Below, piece by piece: positions 18,113 to 26,236 of a stretch of 64,000 bases of DNA. Positions within the stretch are counted from its first letter, which is position 1. The number at the start of each line of letters is the position of its first letter. The notes beneath the pieces are model-generated. The model did not search any database and was not told where the DNA came from. It saw only the letters and a program-made list of their open reading frames with translations. This DNA is from APNM01 sp040361335 (GTDB lineage: Bacteria; Pseudomonadota; Gammaproteobacteria; Nevskiales; Salinisphaeraceae): assembly GCF_040361335.1 (NCBI RefSeq), contig NZ_APNM01000003.1:124001-188000 (forward strand), written 5' to 3'. The translations under genes and the position numbers were made by a program.

Positions 18113-18711
18113 GAAGCCTGGCGGCCGTCGCCGCCCTGTTGGTGCTCGGGGGCTGCGCCATCATGCGGGCGCCCGAGCCGGGGGCTCCCGGTGTCGCCGA
18201 TCCCGAAGCCTGGCGCGAGCGGCAACAGGACCTGGCCGGTTTCGACCATTGGTCCCTGCAGGGGCGGGCGGCGACCGGCAAGGTCCTGGGCTGGAGCGGC
18301 AACCTGAGCTGGCGGCAGCGCGGCGAGAGCTTCGACGTGCGCCTGTCGGGGCCGCTCGGCGCGGGCGGTTTCCGTGCCCGCGGCGAGCCGGGCCTGGTAC
18401 GCATCTACACCGAGGACGAGACCTACTACACCAACGATCCCGAGGCCCTGGTGGAGGAGATCGTGGGTTGGCGTTTCCCGCTCACCGGCCTGCGCTATTG
18501 GGCGATCGGCCTGCCGGCGCCGGGCATGCCGGGGCGGGTCGCCGTGGACGGCGACGGTTTGCTCACCGATCTCTGGCAGGCCGGCTGGCGGCTGGCCTAC
18601 ACCGACTACCGGGAAGCCGGCGGTCTGACCCTGCCTCGCCGCATCGTCCTCGATAACGGCGACAACACCATCAAGCTGGTGATCGATCGCTGGTTCGACC
18701 TTGAACGCTAG
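18109..18711 (+). CDS. lolB: Outer-membrane lipoprotein receptor LolB
   Basis: LolB accepts lipoproteins from LolA and inserts them in the outer membrane. The 200-residue protein is itself a lipoprotein (lipobox LVLGGC, Cys16) with LolB features: FDHWSLQGRAA, GNLSWRQRGESFDVRLSGPLG, and a YWAIGLPAPG segment before the C-terminal strands. It overlaps the TPR gene by four bases. In most gammaproteobacteria ispE follows directly; here a hairpin repeat and tRNA-Gln follow and ispE is missing. Confidence 0.93.
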   Translation: MRSLAAVAALLVLGGCAIMRAPEPGAPGVADPEAWRERQQDLAGFDHWSLQGRAATGKVLGWSGNLSWRQRGESFDVRLSGPLGAGGFRARGEPGLVRIYTEDETYYTNDPEALVEEIVGWRFPLTGLRYWAIGLPAPGMPGRVAVDGDGLLTDLWQAGWRLAYTDYREAGGLTLPRRIVLDNGDNTIKLVIDRWFDLER

Positions 18712-18809
18712 GTTGCAGGTTACAGGGGACAGGTTACAGGTGAAGAAGGCGTATCCTTCCTTTATACTCCGTGGCCCTCTGTTCCCTGTAATCTGTAACT
18801 TGCAACCTG
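18711..18809. repeat. Inverted repeat, GTTACAGG family
   Basis: The left arm begins AGGTTGCAGGTTACAGGGGA with a second GTTACAGG unit. The right arm, CCCTGTAATCTGTAACTTG followed by CAACCT, ends three bases before tRNA-Gln. The loop holds TATACT (18763-18768), a possible -10 element for the tRNA. The architecture matches the CACAGAGG elements, but the unit sequence is different. Confidence 0.75.
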
Positions 18810-18812
18810 ATT

Positions 18813-18887
18813 TGGGGCGTAGCCAAGTGGTAAGGCAACGGGTTTTGATCCCGTGAATCGCAGGTTCGAATCCTGCCGCCCCAGCCA
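18813..18887 (+). tRNA. tRNA-Gln (anticodon UUG)
   Basis: This is a 75-base cloverleaf with acceptor TGGGGCG pairing to CGCCCCA, discriminator G and encoded CCA (18885-18887). The anticodon stem is ACGGG/CCCGT with loop TTTTGAT and anticodon TTG at 18845-18847, and the T arm contains GGTTCGAATCC. It precedes prs by 237 bases, in which I see nothing else certain. Confidence 0.97.
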
Positions 18888-19124
18888 ACAATTCTTCTTG
18901 GCGAGCGAAGCGAGCCTATGAAGAACGTTGCCCCGGCCCCCGGTCCGGGGACACGGGACGTGAGCCGGTTTCCGGACTGACGGGCGGACTCGTGCAACGC
19001 GTTCGCGTCGATTTCATCCCGGAGTCGGGACCGGGACGCCCCCGGGCAAACGAGGCGCGGTGATCGCCGGGGAACGCTTCCCGAACGCGGCGGCCCGGCG
19101 CGACAAACCACAGATCGAGGCACG

Positions 19125-20078
19125 ATGGCGGATTCCAGATTGATGGTCTTCACGGGCAACGCCAATCCGGCGTTGGCCCGCGATGTGGCCGGCTACCTCA
19201 AGCTGCCGATCGGCAAGGCGAGCGTGGGCCGTTTCTCCGACGGCGAGGTGATGGTCGAGATCGAGGAGAACGTGCGCGGACGCGACGTCTTCGTGGTGCA
19301 GTCGACCTGCGGCCCCACCAACGACAATGTGATGGAGTTGTTGATGATGATCGACGCGCTCCATCGTGCCTCGGCCGGTCGCATCACGGCGGTGATCCCG
19401 TACTTCGGCTATGCCCGCCAGGACCGGCGGCCGCGTTCCGCGCGGGTGCCGATCTCGGCCAAGGTGGTGGCGAGCATGCTCGGGGCGGTGGGCACCGATC
19501 GCGCCCTGACCGTGGACCTGCATGCCGACCAGATCCAGGGTTTCTTCGACATGCCGGTCGACAACGTCTACGCCTCGCCGATCCTGCTCGGCGACCTCTG
19601 GCGCCAGAAGACCGACAACCTGATCGTGGTCTCGCCCGACGTGGGCGGCGTGGTGCGCGCGCGGGCTCTGGCCAAGCGCCTGGACGACGCGGATCTCGCG
19701 ATCATCGACAAGCGCCGGCCGCGGGCCAACGAGTCCAAGGTGATGAACATCATCGGCGATGTCTCCGGCAAGGACTGCGTGATCGTGGACGACCTGGTGG
19801 ATACCGCCGGCACCCTCTGCCAGGCCGCCGAGGCGCTCAAGAGCGAGGGCGCCGAGAGCGTGCGCGCCTATATCACACACCCGGTGCTCTCCGGTAACGC
19901 GGTCGAAAAGGTGGGCAACTCGGTGCTGGACGAGCTGGTGGTGACCGATACCATCCCGCTGTCCGAGGCCGCCGCCGCCTGCCCCAAGATCCGCCAGTTG
20001 CATATCGCCGCGCTGCTGGCCGAGACCATCCGCCGCGTGAGCAACGAGGAGTCGGTCAGCACGCTGTACGTGGATTGA
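19125..20078 (+). CDS. prs: Ribose-phosphate pyrophosphokinase
   Basis: It makes PRPP from ribose-5-phosphate and ATP for nucleotide, NAD, histidine and tryptophan synthesis. The 317-residue protein has the expected length and motifs: NANPALARDVAGYL, GRFSDGEVMVEI, RQDRRPRSARVPISAKVVA, the DLHADQIQGFF loop, and the PRPP loop VIVDDLVDTAGT. It follows tRNA-Gln and is followed by rplY. Confidence 0.98.
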   Translation: MADSRLMVFTGNANPALARDVAGYLKLPIGKASVGRFSDGEVMVEIEENVRGRDVFVVQSTCGPTNDNVMELLMMIDALHRASAGRITAVIPYFGYARQDRRPRSARVPISAKVVASMLGAVGTDRALTVDLHADQIQGFFDMPVDNVYASPILLGDLWRQKTDNLIVVSPDVGGVVRARALAKRLDDADLAIIDKRRPRANESKVMNIIGDVSGKDCVIVDDLVDTAGTLCQAAEALKSEGAESVRAYITHPVLSGNAVEKVGNSVLDELVVTDTIPLSEAAAACPKIRQLHIAALLAETIRRVSNEESVSTLYVD

Positions 20079-20131
20079 CCGCGCGGGCGGCGCCGCGTGC
20101 GCCGCCCCTGCCATATCCGGCCGCGTGCCGT

Positions 20132-20168
20132 TATAATGCGCGGTCTTTTTTGGAGGGCCTTCGGCCCT
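20132..20168 (+). promoter_or_regulatory. Possible rplY promoter -10 box and leader hairpin
   Basis: A consensus TATAAT (20132-20137) lies 106 bases upstream of the rplY ATG, without a good -35 match. A perfect 6-bp stem with TTC loop, AGGGCC-TTC-GGCCCT (20154-20168), follows within the presumed leader after a T-rich stretch. It could be a leader structure for L25 control or a weak terminator of prs. Confidence 0.35.
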
Positions 20169-20243
20169 GGCCCCGTCACAACTGGATCGATTCCGCCGGC
20201 GCCGGCACGCGCGAAAGTCGCCGGCCGGCGATGGGAGTAAGCT

Positions 20244-20960
20244 ATGAAACCGTTCGAGCTCAACGTCGAGAAGCGCACCGCGCAAGGCCGTGCCGCCAAC
20301 CGCCGCCTGCGCCGCGAGGGCAAGGTGCCGGCCGTCCTGTATGGCGGTAACGACGAGCCGCTGATGCTGTCCGTGGATCACGACGACCTGGATCACCACC
20401 TCGACAACGAGGCCTTCTACTCACACGTGATCAAGATCAACGTCGCCGGCGGCAAGGCCGAGGAGGCCGTGCTGCGCGACCTGCAGCGCCATCCGAGCAA
20501 GCCCTTCATCCAGCACATGGACCTGCTGCGCGTGGTGGCCGGCGAGGCCCTGCGCATGCACGTGCCGCTGCACTTCATCGGTGAGGACGATTGCCCCGGC
20601 GTGAAGGAAGAGGGCGGCATCATCCAGCACAGCATGAACGATGTCGAAGTCGAGTGCCTGCCGCGCAACCTGCCCGAGTACATCGAGGTGGATTGCTCGG
20701 CCCTCAACGTCAACGACGCCGTGCACCTGTCCGAGCTGACCCTGCCCGAGGGCGTCGAGCTGGTCGACCTGATGCACGACACCGACCGTACCGTCGTGTC
20801 CGTGCAACTGCCGCGCGCCGCCATCGAGCTCGAGGAAGAGGAGGCCGCGGAGGCCGAGGCCGCCGCCGAGGAGGCCGAAGCCGAGGCCGACTCCGAAGCC
20901 GCGTCCGAAGAGACCGAGGACAGCGAGGGCGAGTCCGGCGAGGACGAAGAGGACAAGTAG
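20244..20960 (+). CDS. rplY: 50S ribosomal protein L25, long CTC type with acidic tail
   Basis: It binds 5S rRNA. The 238-residue protein has the L25 domain (FELNVEKRTAQGRAANRRLR, VPAVLYGG) and the CTC beta-domain (VPLHFIGEDDCPGVKEEGG, IEVDCSALNVND). The last 45 or so residues are almost all Glu, Ala, Asp and Ser, a longer acidic tail than most relatives have; its role is unknown. pth begins 21 bases after the stop. Confidence 0.96.
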   Translation: MKPFELNVEKRTAQGRAANRRLRREGKVPAVLYGGNDEPLMLSVDHDDLDHHLDNEAFYSHVIKINVAGGKAEEAVLRDLQRHPSKPFIQHMDLLRVVAGEALRMHVPLHFIGEDDCPGVKEEGGIIQHSMNDVEVECLPRNLPEYIEVDCSALNVNDAVHLSELTLPEGVELVDLMHDTDRTVVSVQLPRAAIELEEEEAAEAEAAAEEAEAEADSEAASEETEDSEGESGEDEEDK

Positions 20961-20981
20961 GCGCCGGTCGCCGCTGTCCGC

Positions 20982-21566
20982 GTGTCCGCTCCGATCCGGG
21001 CGCTGGTCGGCCTGGGCAATCCCGGCCCGAAATACGCCGACCAGCGCCACAACGTGGGCTTTTGGCTGGTCGACGGGCTGGCCCGGGCCGCCGGCGAGCC
21101 CTTCCGCGAGCAGCGGCGCTTCAAGTCCGAGTTGGCCCAGATCGAGTTCGGCGGCGAGCCCCTCTGGCTGCTCAAGCCGGGCACCTTCATGAACCGCAGC
21201 GGCGACGCCGTGCAGCCGTTCGCCGCCTTCTACAAACTGGCGCCGTCCGAGTTGCTGGTGGTTCACGACGATCTCGACCTGCCGCCGGGCACCATCCGCC
21301 TCAAGCGTGGCGGCGGTCATGGCGGGCACAACGGTCTGCGCGACATCACCCGGGCGATCGGCCCGGATTTCGCCCGCCTGCGCATCGGCATCGGCCATCC
21401 CGGCGACAAGAGCCGGGTATTGGGATATGTGTTGGCCGCGCCCACGCGCGAGGAGGCGGGCGAACTCGCCGACGGTCTGGCACGGGCGGTCGCCGGTCTC
21501 GAGTTGATGATGCGCGAAGGTTGGGACAAAGCCACGCAGTACCTGCACACCAGAGGCGATACATGA
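20982..21566 (+). CDS. pth: Peptidyl-tRNA hydrolase
   Basis: It rescues tRNAs from dropped-off peptidyl-tRNA. The 194-residue protein has VGLGNPGPKYADQRHNVGFW with the catalytic histidine, KPGTFMNRSG, VVHDDLDLPPG and GGGHGGHNGLRDI, all family signatures. The start is GTG at 20982 (MSAPIRALVGLGNPG). ychF starts 16 bases downstream. Confidence 0.97.
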   Translation: MSAPIRALVGLGNPGPKYADQRHNVGFWLVDGLARAAGEPFREQRRFKSELAQIEFGGEPLWLLKPGTFMNRSGDAVQPFAAFYKLAPSELLVVHDDLDLPPGTIRLKRGGGHGGHNGLRDITRAIGPDFARLRIGIGHPGDKSRVLGYVLAAPTREEAGELADGLARAVAGLELMMREGWDKATQYLHTRGDT

Positions 21567-21582
21567 CACGGGATCTCCAGGA

Positions 21583-22674
21583 ATGACGCTGCGCGCCGGT
21601 ATCGTCGGTCTGCCCAACGTGGGCAAGTCGACCCTGTTCAACGCCCTGACCGCGGCCGAGATTCCGGCCGAGAACTACCCGTTCTGCACCATCGATCCCA
21701 ACGTCGGCGTGGTGCCGGTGCCCGACCCGCGCCTCGACACCCTCGCGGAGATCGTCGCACCGCAGAAAGTGGTGCCCGCCACGGTGGAATTCGTGGATAT
21801 CGCGGGCTTGGTCGCCGGTGCCGCCGCGGGCGAGGGCCTGGGCAACAAGTTCCTGGCGCACATCCGCGAGACGGACGCCGTGGTGCATGTGGTGCGTTGT
21901 TTCGACGACCCCGATGTCACGCACGTCGCCGGCGGCGTCGATCCGGTTCGCGATATCGAGACCATCGACACCGAGCTCGCGCTGGCCGACCTGGAGACGG
22001 TGTCGCGGGCGCGCGACAAGGCGGTCAAGGCCGCCAAGGCCGGGGGCAAGGAAGCCAAGGCGCAGCTCGACCTGCTGGAGCGTGTTTACACGCACCTGGA
22101 CGGCGGCCGGCCGGTGCGTGCCCTCGCCCTGGAGGAGGCCGACCGGGTGCGGCTGCGCGAGCTGCACCTGATCACCGCCAAGCCGGTGCTGTTCGTGGCC
22201 AACGTCGACGAAGGCGGCTTCGAGGACAATCCGCTACTCGAACGCGTGCGGGGGCACGCCGCCGACCAGGGCGCCGAGGTGGTCGCCGTCTGTGCCGCCC
22301 TGGAAGGCGAGATGGCCCAGCTCGACGAGGCCGACAAGGCCGAGTTCCTGGCCGACCTGGGCCTGGAGGAGCCGGGTCTGAACCGCGTGATCCGCGCCGC
22401 CTACCGGTTGCTCGGCCTGCAGACCTATTTCACCGCCGGTCCCAAGGAGGTCCGCGCCTGGACCGTGCGCGCCGGCGCCAGCGCCCCGCAGGCGGCCGGC
22501 GTGATCCACACGGACTTCGAGCGCGGCTTCATCCGGGCCGAGGTGATCGGCTACGACGATTACATCGCGCACCGCGGCGAGCAGGGGGCCAAGGAGGCCG
22601 GCCGCCTGCGGCTCGAGGGCAAGGACTACATCGTCGCCGAGGGCGACGTGATCCATTTCCGGTTCAACGTATAG
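21583..22674 (+). CDS. ychF: Redox-regulated ribosome-associated ATPase YchF
   Basis: This is an Obg-family P-loop protein that prefers ATP and binds ribosomes. The 363-residue protein has the Walker A GLPNVGKSTLFNALT, the YPFCTIDPN switch, FVDIAGLV and VHVVRCF in the G domain, a helical insertion, and a C-terminal TGS domain with IHTDFERGFIRAEVI and EGKDYIVAEGDVIHFRFNV. pth-ychF is a conserved pair. Confidence 0.97.
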   Translation: MTLRAGIVGLPNVGKSTLFNALTAAEIPAENYPFCTIDPNVGVVPVPDPRLDTLAEIVAPQKVVPATVEFVDIAGLVAGAAAGEGLGNKFLAHIRETDAVVHVVRCFDDPDVTHVAGGVDPVRDIETIDTELALADLETVSRARDKAVKAAKAGGKEAKAQLDLLERVYTHLDGGRPVRALALEEADRVRLRELHLITAKPVLFVANVDEGGFEDNPLLERVRGHAADQGAEVVAVCAALEGEMAQLDEADKAEFLADLGLEEPGLNRVIRAAYRLLGLQTYFTAGPKEVRAWTVRAGASAPQAAGVIHTDFERGFIRAEVIGYDDYIAHRGEQGAKEAGRLRLEGKDYIVAEGDVIHFRFNV

Positions 22675-22691
22675 AAGAAATTAAAAGCTAC

Positions 22692-22728
22692 TCCCTCTCC
22701 CCTTTGGGGAGAGGGCCGGGGTGAGGGG
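22692..22728. repeat. CCCTCTCCCC...GGGGAGAGGG palindrome
   Basis: The 8-bp stem CCTCTCCC-CTTTG-GGGAGAGG is followed by GCCGGGGTGAGGG. This type of palindrome is widespread in high-GC proteobacterial intergenic regions. Here it lies 17 bases after ychF and may terminate it. Confidence 0.6.
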
Positions 22729-22772
22729 TCCTGGTCGAGTCGGCCTCTATGCCTGGAAGGCAGCACCAAGAC

Positions 22773-22802
22773 TCGACGAGACTAGTTTATTTTGCGTAAA
22801 AT
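22773..22802 (+). promoter_or_regulatory. Possible tRNA-Met promoter
   Basis: TCGACG (22773-22778) and TAAAAT (22797-22802) are 18 bases apart, 20 bases upstream of the tRNA. The stretch between is AT-rich and is followed by a GC-rich discriminator, as in stringently controlled stable-RNA promoters. It is only a consensus-based guess. Confidence 0.35.
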
Positions 22803-22822
22803 CCGCGCTCGCATTCCTGCCT

Positions 22823-22898
22823 GGCTACGTAGCTCAGTGGTTAGAGCACGGCATTCATAATGCCGGTGTCGGTGGTTCAAATCCACCCGTAGCCACCA
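22823..22898 (+). tRNA. tRNA-Met (elongator, anticodon CAU)
   Basis: This is a 76-base cloverleaf with acceptor GGCTACG/CGTAGCC, discriminator A and encoded CCA (22896-22898). The anticodon arm is GGCAT/ATGCC with CAT at 22856-22858. The paired first base shows it is the elongator and not the initiator. Its 3' end is the attachment site of the island that follows. Confidence 0.97.
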
Positions 22899-23072
22899 TA
22901 TTTTCCCCTGTCGATTCAGCCGATTGTGGTGCTCTAAGGCGAACCGACACCGTATCTTTAATGCCGGTGTCGGAGGTTGCGGGCACCTGTCGGTGCCCGC
23001 CCTCCGGGCTCCGCCGCTGCGCGGCTCCGCGTCCCGCGGCTTCGCCGCGTGATCAAATCCACCCGTAGCCAC
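22884..23072 (+). other. attL region with an interrupted second copy of the tRNA-Met 3' part
   Basis: After the tRNA-Met end, positions 22959-22978 copy tRNA bases 22859-22878 with one change, at an offset of exactly 100. After a 74-base hairpin-rich insertion, 23053-23072 copy tRNA bases 22877-22896. The fragment therefore covers the 3' half of the anticodon arm through the acceptor stem, broken in the T arm. It cannot be a working tRNA. From 23073 to 23555 I see only a short frame (23188) and no RNA gene. Confidence 0.7.
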
Positions 23073-23187
23073 TATCCTCCTCCACGAGGCCGTTAGCTTC
23101 AGTCCATAAATAGCCTTTAAATGAGGGTATAACGGAGCGCTATAGCGCTTAGAGCCTTACTCAGGCTATGGGGCCAACACGCTAGGC

Positions 23188-23316
23188 GTGAGCGGCTACA
23201 GCATCGATGAAATGGCCGAGCACTACGACTGGCGGCAAAGGGAGGTACAGGCTAAGCGCGATGCAGCCATCAGGGCACGCGAACGCGCCGAGAGTAAGCG
23301 AGGGGATTCGGTATAG
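23188..23316 (+). pseudogene. Short reading frame, probable gene remnant
   Basis: From a GTG at 23188 a 42-codon frame encodes a charged helical stretch (SIDEMAEHYDWRQREVQAKR and on to AESKRGDSV) with normal-looking codon use. The frame is open back to 23146 with no better start. It looks like the C-terminal end of a lost island or phage gene. No family is recognised. Confidence 0.25.
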
Positions 23317-23555
23317 GCCCCACAAATGAAGTCATAGAGCAGACTGCCCGGTGCCATCACGTAGTCTAGAACATGACGCCGGAAGCAATTCGCAGGCAGA
23401 GAGTGCCCACGATCAGGACACTAAGCGGAGCACGCGGTCACTCGGTAGCGAGCCAATGGCGCTGGAGTGAGTCTACATGCGGCATGCGCCTAAGTGGCCA
23501 GCGGTTATCCGGTTCATTGATGGGTGTGTTGTCGGGTTCGAATAGGAGGTTAATG

Positions 23556-24317
23556 CTAACTTTGGTCTCTTTCCGGATTATCTCTGCTGGTGACTTCTTC
23601 CATTGAAATAATAACGTGCTCTGGATGCCTCTTCTTTAGGGCGTCATGTAGTCTAGGTATCAAGCTTTTGCAGCCCTCAAGGACAGATTCAACTCCGTTA
23701 ATCATGTGATCCGTTGCCATTTCCATTGTGGTCACTACGCGCTCGCCTAGTATCTCGTTGATATCATCTTCTCTTAGGATATCCCCCTGCGATACGTTCG
23801 CTGCTTCTAGTCCGGGCTGGACTTCATTTCTATGAATCCAAGACCGCTCTTGAATTAATTCTAATGTTGTTATTATCTCTGATTCTAACCTAGCAGTTTC
23901 GTTAAGGATGTCTGGATCATCGGATTCAAGTAAAAACGCTATGCTTTTTGAGCTCTCAGGCTCAAATCCGCCCAAGCCGCCGACAGTTGGTAATATTTCA
24001 AAGGCACGATATTGAGAGTCGCGGTGTGGGTCGATAAATTGAAGATGTATCGCAGCAAATTTGTTGTACGCCTTAATCAAGTTGAATATAGCTTGGTTAC
24101 CGGCGCTAACCTCATCTGCAGCACGGCGCTCAGCAGCACGTTTTTCACTAAACCGAAACGCGTAATGCGCACCTAAATACGCCGCCAGAAGCGTGGCAAT
24201 CGCTGTAAATAAATCGGTGAACCAAGTTGGCGGCCTGTCTAAGGCGATGACGTTCCCTAGGAACACACCACTGAAGAAAAAGCCGACCATGATGCCTACC
24301 TCAGTATCACCCTTCAT
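23556..24317 (-). CDS. Two-TM membrane protein of unknown function, island-encoded
   Basis: The 253-residue product has two N-terminal membrane helices (VGIMVGFFFSGVFLGNVIAL and FTDLFTAIATLLAAYLGAHY) and a long charged, mostly helical cytoplasmic part. That part includes FRFSEKRAAERRAADEV and a C-terminal KKRHPEHVIISMEEV. I do not recognise the family. Codon use is AT-richer than the flanking core genes. Its place in a restriction-modification island makes an accessory or defence role possible, but nothing in the sequence proves it. The ATG at 24317 precedes MKGDTEVGIMVG. Confidence 0.55.
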   Translation of the reverse strand: MKGDTEVGIMVGFFFSGVFLGNVIALDRPPTWFTDLFTAIATLLAAYLGAHYAFRFSEKRAAERRAADEVSAGNQAIFNLIKAYNKFAAIHLQFIDPHRDSQYRAFEILPTVGGLGGFEPESSKSIAFLLESDDPDILNETARLESEIITTLELIQERSWIHRNEVQPGLEAANVSQGDILREDDINEILGERVVTTMEMATDHMINGVESVLEGCKSLIPRLHDALKKRHPEHVIISMEEVTSRDNPERDQS

Positions 24318-24378
24318 ACGCCATTAAGTATATCTGTCATATCTATAACCTAAGAATATATATTTCTTGTCTACGGGG

Positions 24379-24675
24379 CTACCGGTAGTAGAAAAGGTAT
24401 AGTAAGCGCAGGCCGCTGCAATTATCCGGCGTAGCGATGAGATAAAGCTTATGTCTATCTAAGCGGTTGAAATCTACCTGGGCATTGTTGGACGGATATC
24501 CGGCTTCGGTAACGTGAAGATTATCGCTTGCGGTATTAGCAACCTCTTCTCCAAGGGTATTGATGACCCGATACGCGTGGTAAGCACTATCGAAAGCGTT
24601 AGCAACCCCCTTGAGTAAATGGTTCTGAGGCGTTCTTAATTGGGTATATTGGGGTATAACTCTATTCCCCTTTTT
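24379..24675 (-). pseudogene. 98-codon open frame without a start codon
   Basis: The minus strand is open from 24675 to a TAG at 24379-24381. It encodes a protein-like sequence (ANAFDSAYHAYRVINTLGEE, later FNRLDRHKLYLIATPDN) but has no ATG, GTG or TTG anywhere. It is probably the surviving part of a decayed gene. The product is not recognised. Confidence 0.3.
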
Positions 24676-24709
24676 CTAACGCAGTTTATTCAGTTAGTTA
24701 GCATAAAAA

Positions 24710-24734
24710 TATGGTGGTATTTATAGCCACCATA
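24710..24734. repeat. Internal attachment-like dyad
   Basis: TATGGTGG-N9-CCACCATA, with TAG just before the right arm as in a tRNA acceptor end. The same dyad occurs at 30231-30255 across the right-hand core. The bases after it (TCTTTGCCCTAGTCTG) resemble those after both end cores. It may be a junction between two elements integrated in tandem. Confidence 0.55.
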
Positions 24735-24777
24735 TCTTTGCCCTAGTCTGTACAAGTTTCGTATTTTCCCGACACAT

Positions 24778-25921
24778 GGGGTCTCCGATGACTCCGATTA
24801 TGCTGCCTCTCTGGCGGCGGTTTCCTCCTCTTTCGGTATGATCGGTGGCAGCTTTTTACGATCCAGCGCTTCGCGTAGCGCCTGAGCCGGTGTTCGGCCC
24901 TTCAGGCGATAGCCCTGGTGGCTGCGCTTGAGGTTGTAGAACTCGAGGAAGACGTCCAGGTCGCGCTGGATCTCCTCGGCCAAGTCGTACTACTTCTCCC
25001 GCCCCTTGATTCGGAAGTGCTCGTCGAGCAGCGTGCGATTCATGCGCTCGACAAAGCCGTTGGTGCGCGGCGAGCGGACCTTGGTGGTGCGGTGCTCGAT
25101 GTCGTGCAAGGCCAGCAGCAGCTCATAGGGATGTTGCTCCGGGCGGCCACTGAACTCGCGGCCATTGTCGGTGAGTACGGCCTTCACCGGCACGCCCAGG
25201 GCCTCATAGAAGGGCAGCACGCGGTCATAGAGCAGATCGGCCGCGGTGATCGGCATCTTCGAGGTGTAGACCTTGGCGAAGGCCAGGGAGCAAAAGGCAT
25301 CCACCACGACCTGGACGTAGATCTTGCCCACGCCCTTGAGCGTGCCCCAGTAGAAGGTGTCCTGGTTGAGCAGTTCACCCGGCGCGCTGGGTCTCGACGT
25401 GGCGCATGCGAAACTCCGGTGAATGACGCTCCAACAAGCGGACCTGGTCGTCGGAGAGCACGACGGTCTGCTCGCGGGCCTCGGCCTCGAGCCGCATCAG
25501 ACGCTTATAGCGGGTCTCCAGCTCGTGACGCAGCCACACGCCCCGTACGCCGGAGGGGCCGACGTCGACGCCCTGCAGCCGCAGCTCGTTGGCGATGCGC
25601 TGGCTGCCGTAGGTGGGCTTTTGCAGCGACAACTCCAGGATCTGGCGCTCGACGTCCTCCGGGACCCGGTTGGGTGCGGATTGCGAGGCCCGCGCCGTTG
25701 TTCGACCAGGGCGGCCACACCGCCGACCTTGAAGGCCTTCTGGACCTCATAAAACGTATCGCGGTGATAGCCCATGATCTTGCAGGCCTTGGAGACATTG
25801 CCCAGCTCCTCGGCCAATTGCAGCAGCGACAACTTGCGCTTGGTACTCTGTGAAACGGTGGTCATCGGGGATTCTCCTGTCTAGCTCTGCGTGTGGTAAC
25901 GAAGAGTCTATCGGAGACCCC
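24778..25921 (-). mobile_element. Degenerate IS481-family insertion sequence
   Basis: The ends are the imperfect inverted repeats GGGGTCTCCGAT (24778-24789) and ATCGGAGACCCC (25910-25921), extended by GACTC/GAGTC. The roughly 1.14-kb size and the single transposase frame fit IS481. I see no target-site duplication. The transposase is broken at three places, so the copy is dead. Confidence 0.75.
24798..25865 (-). pseudogene. IS481-type transposase, frameshifted and interrupted
   Basis: Translation pieces from three frames rebuild a DDE transposase. There is an N-terminal helix-turn-helix (ELGNVSKACKIMGYHRDTFY), a linker with YGSQRIANELRLQG, and a catalytic core with QVVVDAFCS (Asp), LTDNGREFSG (Asp) and RTNGFVERMNR (Glu), followed by an RSHQGYRLKGRTPAQAL tail. 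Frame changes occur near 25670 and 25380, and an in-frame TAG interrupts GREK-YDLAEE near 24987. The catalytic triad codons remain, which suggests fairly recent inactivation. Confidence 0.85.
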
Positions 25922-26236
25922 GGTGGCCACCCCCGCTTAATCCAACTCAGCAGGGGCGGGTGTCGGATAAATACTCAACTAGCTCATTGATGACGAGCGG
26001 AGTGGCCTCGGCACCTGGCGCGAACAAATTGCCCGCTGTGTCTGTACGGATTGCGCTCTTTGGTCCATCCGTACTGGCCCGAAGTCTGGGCCGTACCAGC
26101 GTGCCGCAATGGACCCGGAACTTCTCTCGTGTCACCAAAATAGGCGCACGAGCGGGGCTTAGTCATGGCTAAGCGCAAGACCGAACGAGCGGAAGATTAA
26201 CTGAACCGGGTGTCCCGGCTTTTTTCGGGGTGGGTT
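25922..26236. other. Spacer between the dead IS and the DUF5681 gene
   Basis: Two overlapping frames of 63-70 codons (minus 25947-26138 and plus 25960-26172) exist, and neither has recognisable features. The minus frame ends close to the insertion sequence and may be a gene cut by it. A 12-codon frame (26165-26200) sits before a terminator-like hairpin. Nothing here is a confident gene. Confidence 0.4.
26206..26225 (+). terminator. Rho-independent terminator
   Basis: The 5-bp GC stem CCGGG-TGT-CCCGG is followed by CTTTTTT. It would stop plus-strand transcription just before the DUF5681 gene, so a lost gene probably ended here. Confidence 0.6.

Larger units (their letters stand above)
24318..24777. 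other. AT-rich island spacer
   Basis: This 460-base gap between the two-TM gene and the dead insertion sequence holds a startless open frame on the minus strand (24379-24675) and a core-site dyad (24710-24734). I see no other gene or RNA in it. Confidence 0.5.

Noticed and set aside
22959..23072. A second functional tRNA-Met
   Set aside because: It lacks the 5' half and its T arm is split by a 74-base insertion.
23373..23606. 77-codon plus-strand frame in the island
   Set aside because: Overlaps the better two-TM gene end and has no recognisable features or ribosome site.
24798..25865. Active transposase
   Set aside because: Two frame changes and an in-frame TAG break the gene.
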